NCBI GenBank assembly: GCA_934675695.1
Contig: CAKURN010000099.1
Location: 1-6,017, forward strand
Length of the DNA: 6,017 nt
DNA from: an uncultured Candidatus Melainabacteria bacterium
GTDB lineage: Bacteria; Cyanobacteriota; Vampirovibrionia; Gastranaerophilales; Gastranaerophilaceae
Direction of reading: 5' to 3'
Shown piece after piece: positions 5,348-6,017 of this stretch. Below the pieces are notes generated by a model that did no database searches, was not told the DNA's origin, and was given only the letters and a program-made list of their open reading frames with translations. Within the stretch, counting starts at the first letter, position 1. Each line of letters begins with the position of its first letter. Both the position numbers and the translations under genes were made by a program.

Positions 5348-6017
5348 TTATTTTGTGAAAGTAAAGTTTTCATCTTTAAAATCAATGTGTATCGTATCGC
5401 CATCATTAAATTCACCTTTCAAAAGAGCTTTTGACAATGGGTTTTCGATTAATTGTCTTATTGTTCTTTTTAGTGGTCTTGCACCATAAATAGGGTTGTA
5501 ACCTTTTATTGCCAACTGTTCTTTAGCGTCAGGTGTGATTTCGATTTTCATTTTTCTTTCTTCTAAAAGATTTTTCAAATATTCCATTTGAATATCAACG
5601 ATAGAAGATAGATTTTCTAGAGTCAAAACATTAAAGAACACGGTTTCATCTATACGGTTTAGAAATTCAGGTTTGAAGTATTGTTTCAACTGTTCCATAA
5701 TTTCTGCTTTTTGTTGTTCTTTGTTTTTTTCGCCCATCATACCTTTTAGAGTATTATCTAAAATAGTTGTCGAAGCTATGTTAGAAGTCAAAATTATGAT
5801 TGTATTTTTGAAATCTACAGTTCTGCCTTTTGAATCGGTCAATCTGCCATCATCAAAAATTTGTAACATAATATTAAATACGTCAGAGTGTGCTTTTTCT
5901 ATTTCATCAAAAAGAATTACAGAATAAGGTTTTCTTCTAACGGCTTCTGTCAATTGACCGCCTTCATCGTATCCGACATATCCTGGAGGAGCTCCGATTA
6001 AACGAGCGACAGAGTGT
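5348..6017 (-). CDS. clpB: ATP-dependent chaperone ClpB, C-terminal part (5' end outside window)
   Basis: 222 C-terminal residues are visible, read from base 6016 to the TAA at 5350-5348. They cover most of the second AAA+ module (D2) and its small domain. In order: HSVARLIGAPPGYVGYDEGG with the substrate-gripping pore-loop GYVGY, Walker B VILFDE with EKAH, DDGRLTDSKGRTVDF, sensor 1 in ILTSN, FKPEFLNRIDE with the arginine finger, and sensor 2 in the GARPLKR motif. The ending ENPLSKALLKGEFNDGDTI is typical of ClpB rather than ClpC or ClpA, and there is no ClpP-binding IGF-type loop in the visible part. ClpB is a cytoplasmic hexameric disaggregase working with DnaK. Walker A and the N-terminal and D1 modules lie beyond the window. 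All visible catalytic residues are intact. No terminator separates it from fliR. Confidence 0.96.
   Translation of the reverse strand, partial: HSVARLIGAPPGYVGYDEGGQLTEAVRRKPYSVILFDEIEKAHSDVFNIMLQIFDDGRLTDSKGRTVDFKNTIIILTSNIASTTILDNTLKGMMGEKNKEQQKAEIMEQLKQYFKPEFLNRIDETVFFNVLTLENLSSIVDIQMEYLKNLLEERKMKIEITPDAKEQLAIKGYNPIYGARPLKRTIRQLIENPLSKALLKGEFNDGDTIHIDFKDENFTFTK

Noticed and set aside
5354..5372. Small hairpin TGAAA-N7-TTTCA near the fliR/clpB junction as a terminator
   Set aside because: Only a five-base AT-rich stem inside clpB coding sequence, with no following T-run; too weak to call.
5673..5927. Plus-strand open frame inside clpB
   Set aside because: It is antisense to a strongly conserved AAA+ segment including the Walker B and arginine-finger motifs, and has no SD or motif of its own.

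Overview
This is an AT-rich bacterial window holding one complete five-gene flagellar export/switch operon on the + strand, flanked by two partial minus-strand genes. The low GC, the flagellar gene set and a secreted family-10-like glycosyl hydrolase of a type common in the cyanobacterial relatives together suggest a non-photosynthetic cyanobacterial-lineage bacterium (Melainabacteria/Gastranaerophilales). This placement is an inference from gene style only; a low-GC Firmicute or another lineage is not excluded.

Layout. Positions 1-1330 (minus) are the N-terminal 443 residues of a secreted GHL10-type glycosyl hydrolase-like protein, starting at TTG behind a good Shine-Dalgarno (SD) sequence. 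The 185-bp divergent intergenic region (1331-1515) contains a strong sigma70-like promoter for the + strand (TTGCCA, 18 bp, TATAAT) with a perfect 8-bp-arm inverted repeat directly against its -35 box. Positions 1516-5347 (+) carry a double-SpoA FliM/FliN-family protein, then fliO, fliP, fliQ and fliR. These genes lie within 14 bp of each other, and fliO/fliP and fliP/fliQ are joined by TAATG stop-start overlaps. From 5348 to the window end (minus) is the C-terminal 222 residues of ClpB. Its stop codon directly abuts the fliR stop codon, with no intergenic base.

How the genes work together. FliP, FliQ and FliR build the export-gate channel of the flagellar type III secretion apparatus, and FliO helps FliP assemble. 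The first gene would supply the cytoplasmic switch (C-ring) or sorting-platform component. It is the most unusual part of the window. It resembles SctQ of injectisomes more than separate FliM and FliN: a FliM-like N-terminal region, two SpoA domains joined by an acidic linker, and a Pro/Ala/Lys-rich tail. Just before the second SpoA domain there is an in-frame ATG (2320) preceded by GAGGTAAGT. This predicts a separate FliN-like short product, as is known for several SctQ proteins. FliQ carries an unusual 76-residue C-terminal extension, and FliP lacks a signal peptide. The presence of fliO argues that the system is still flagellar. flhB, flhA, fliG and a separate fliM or fliN are not in the window.
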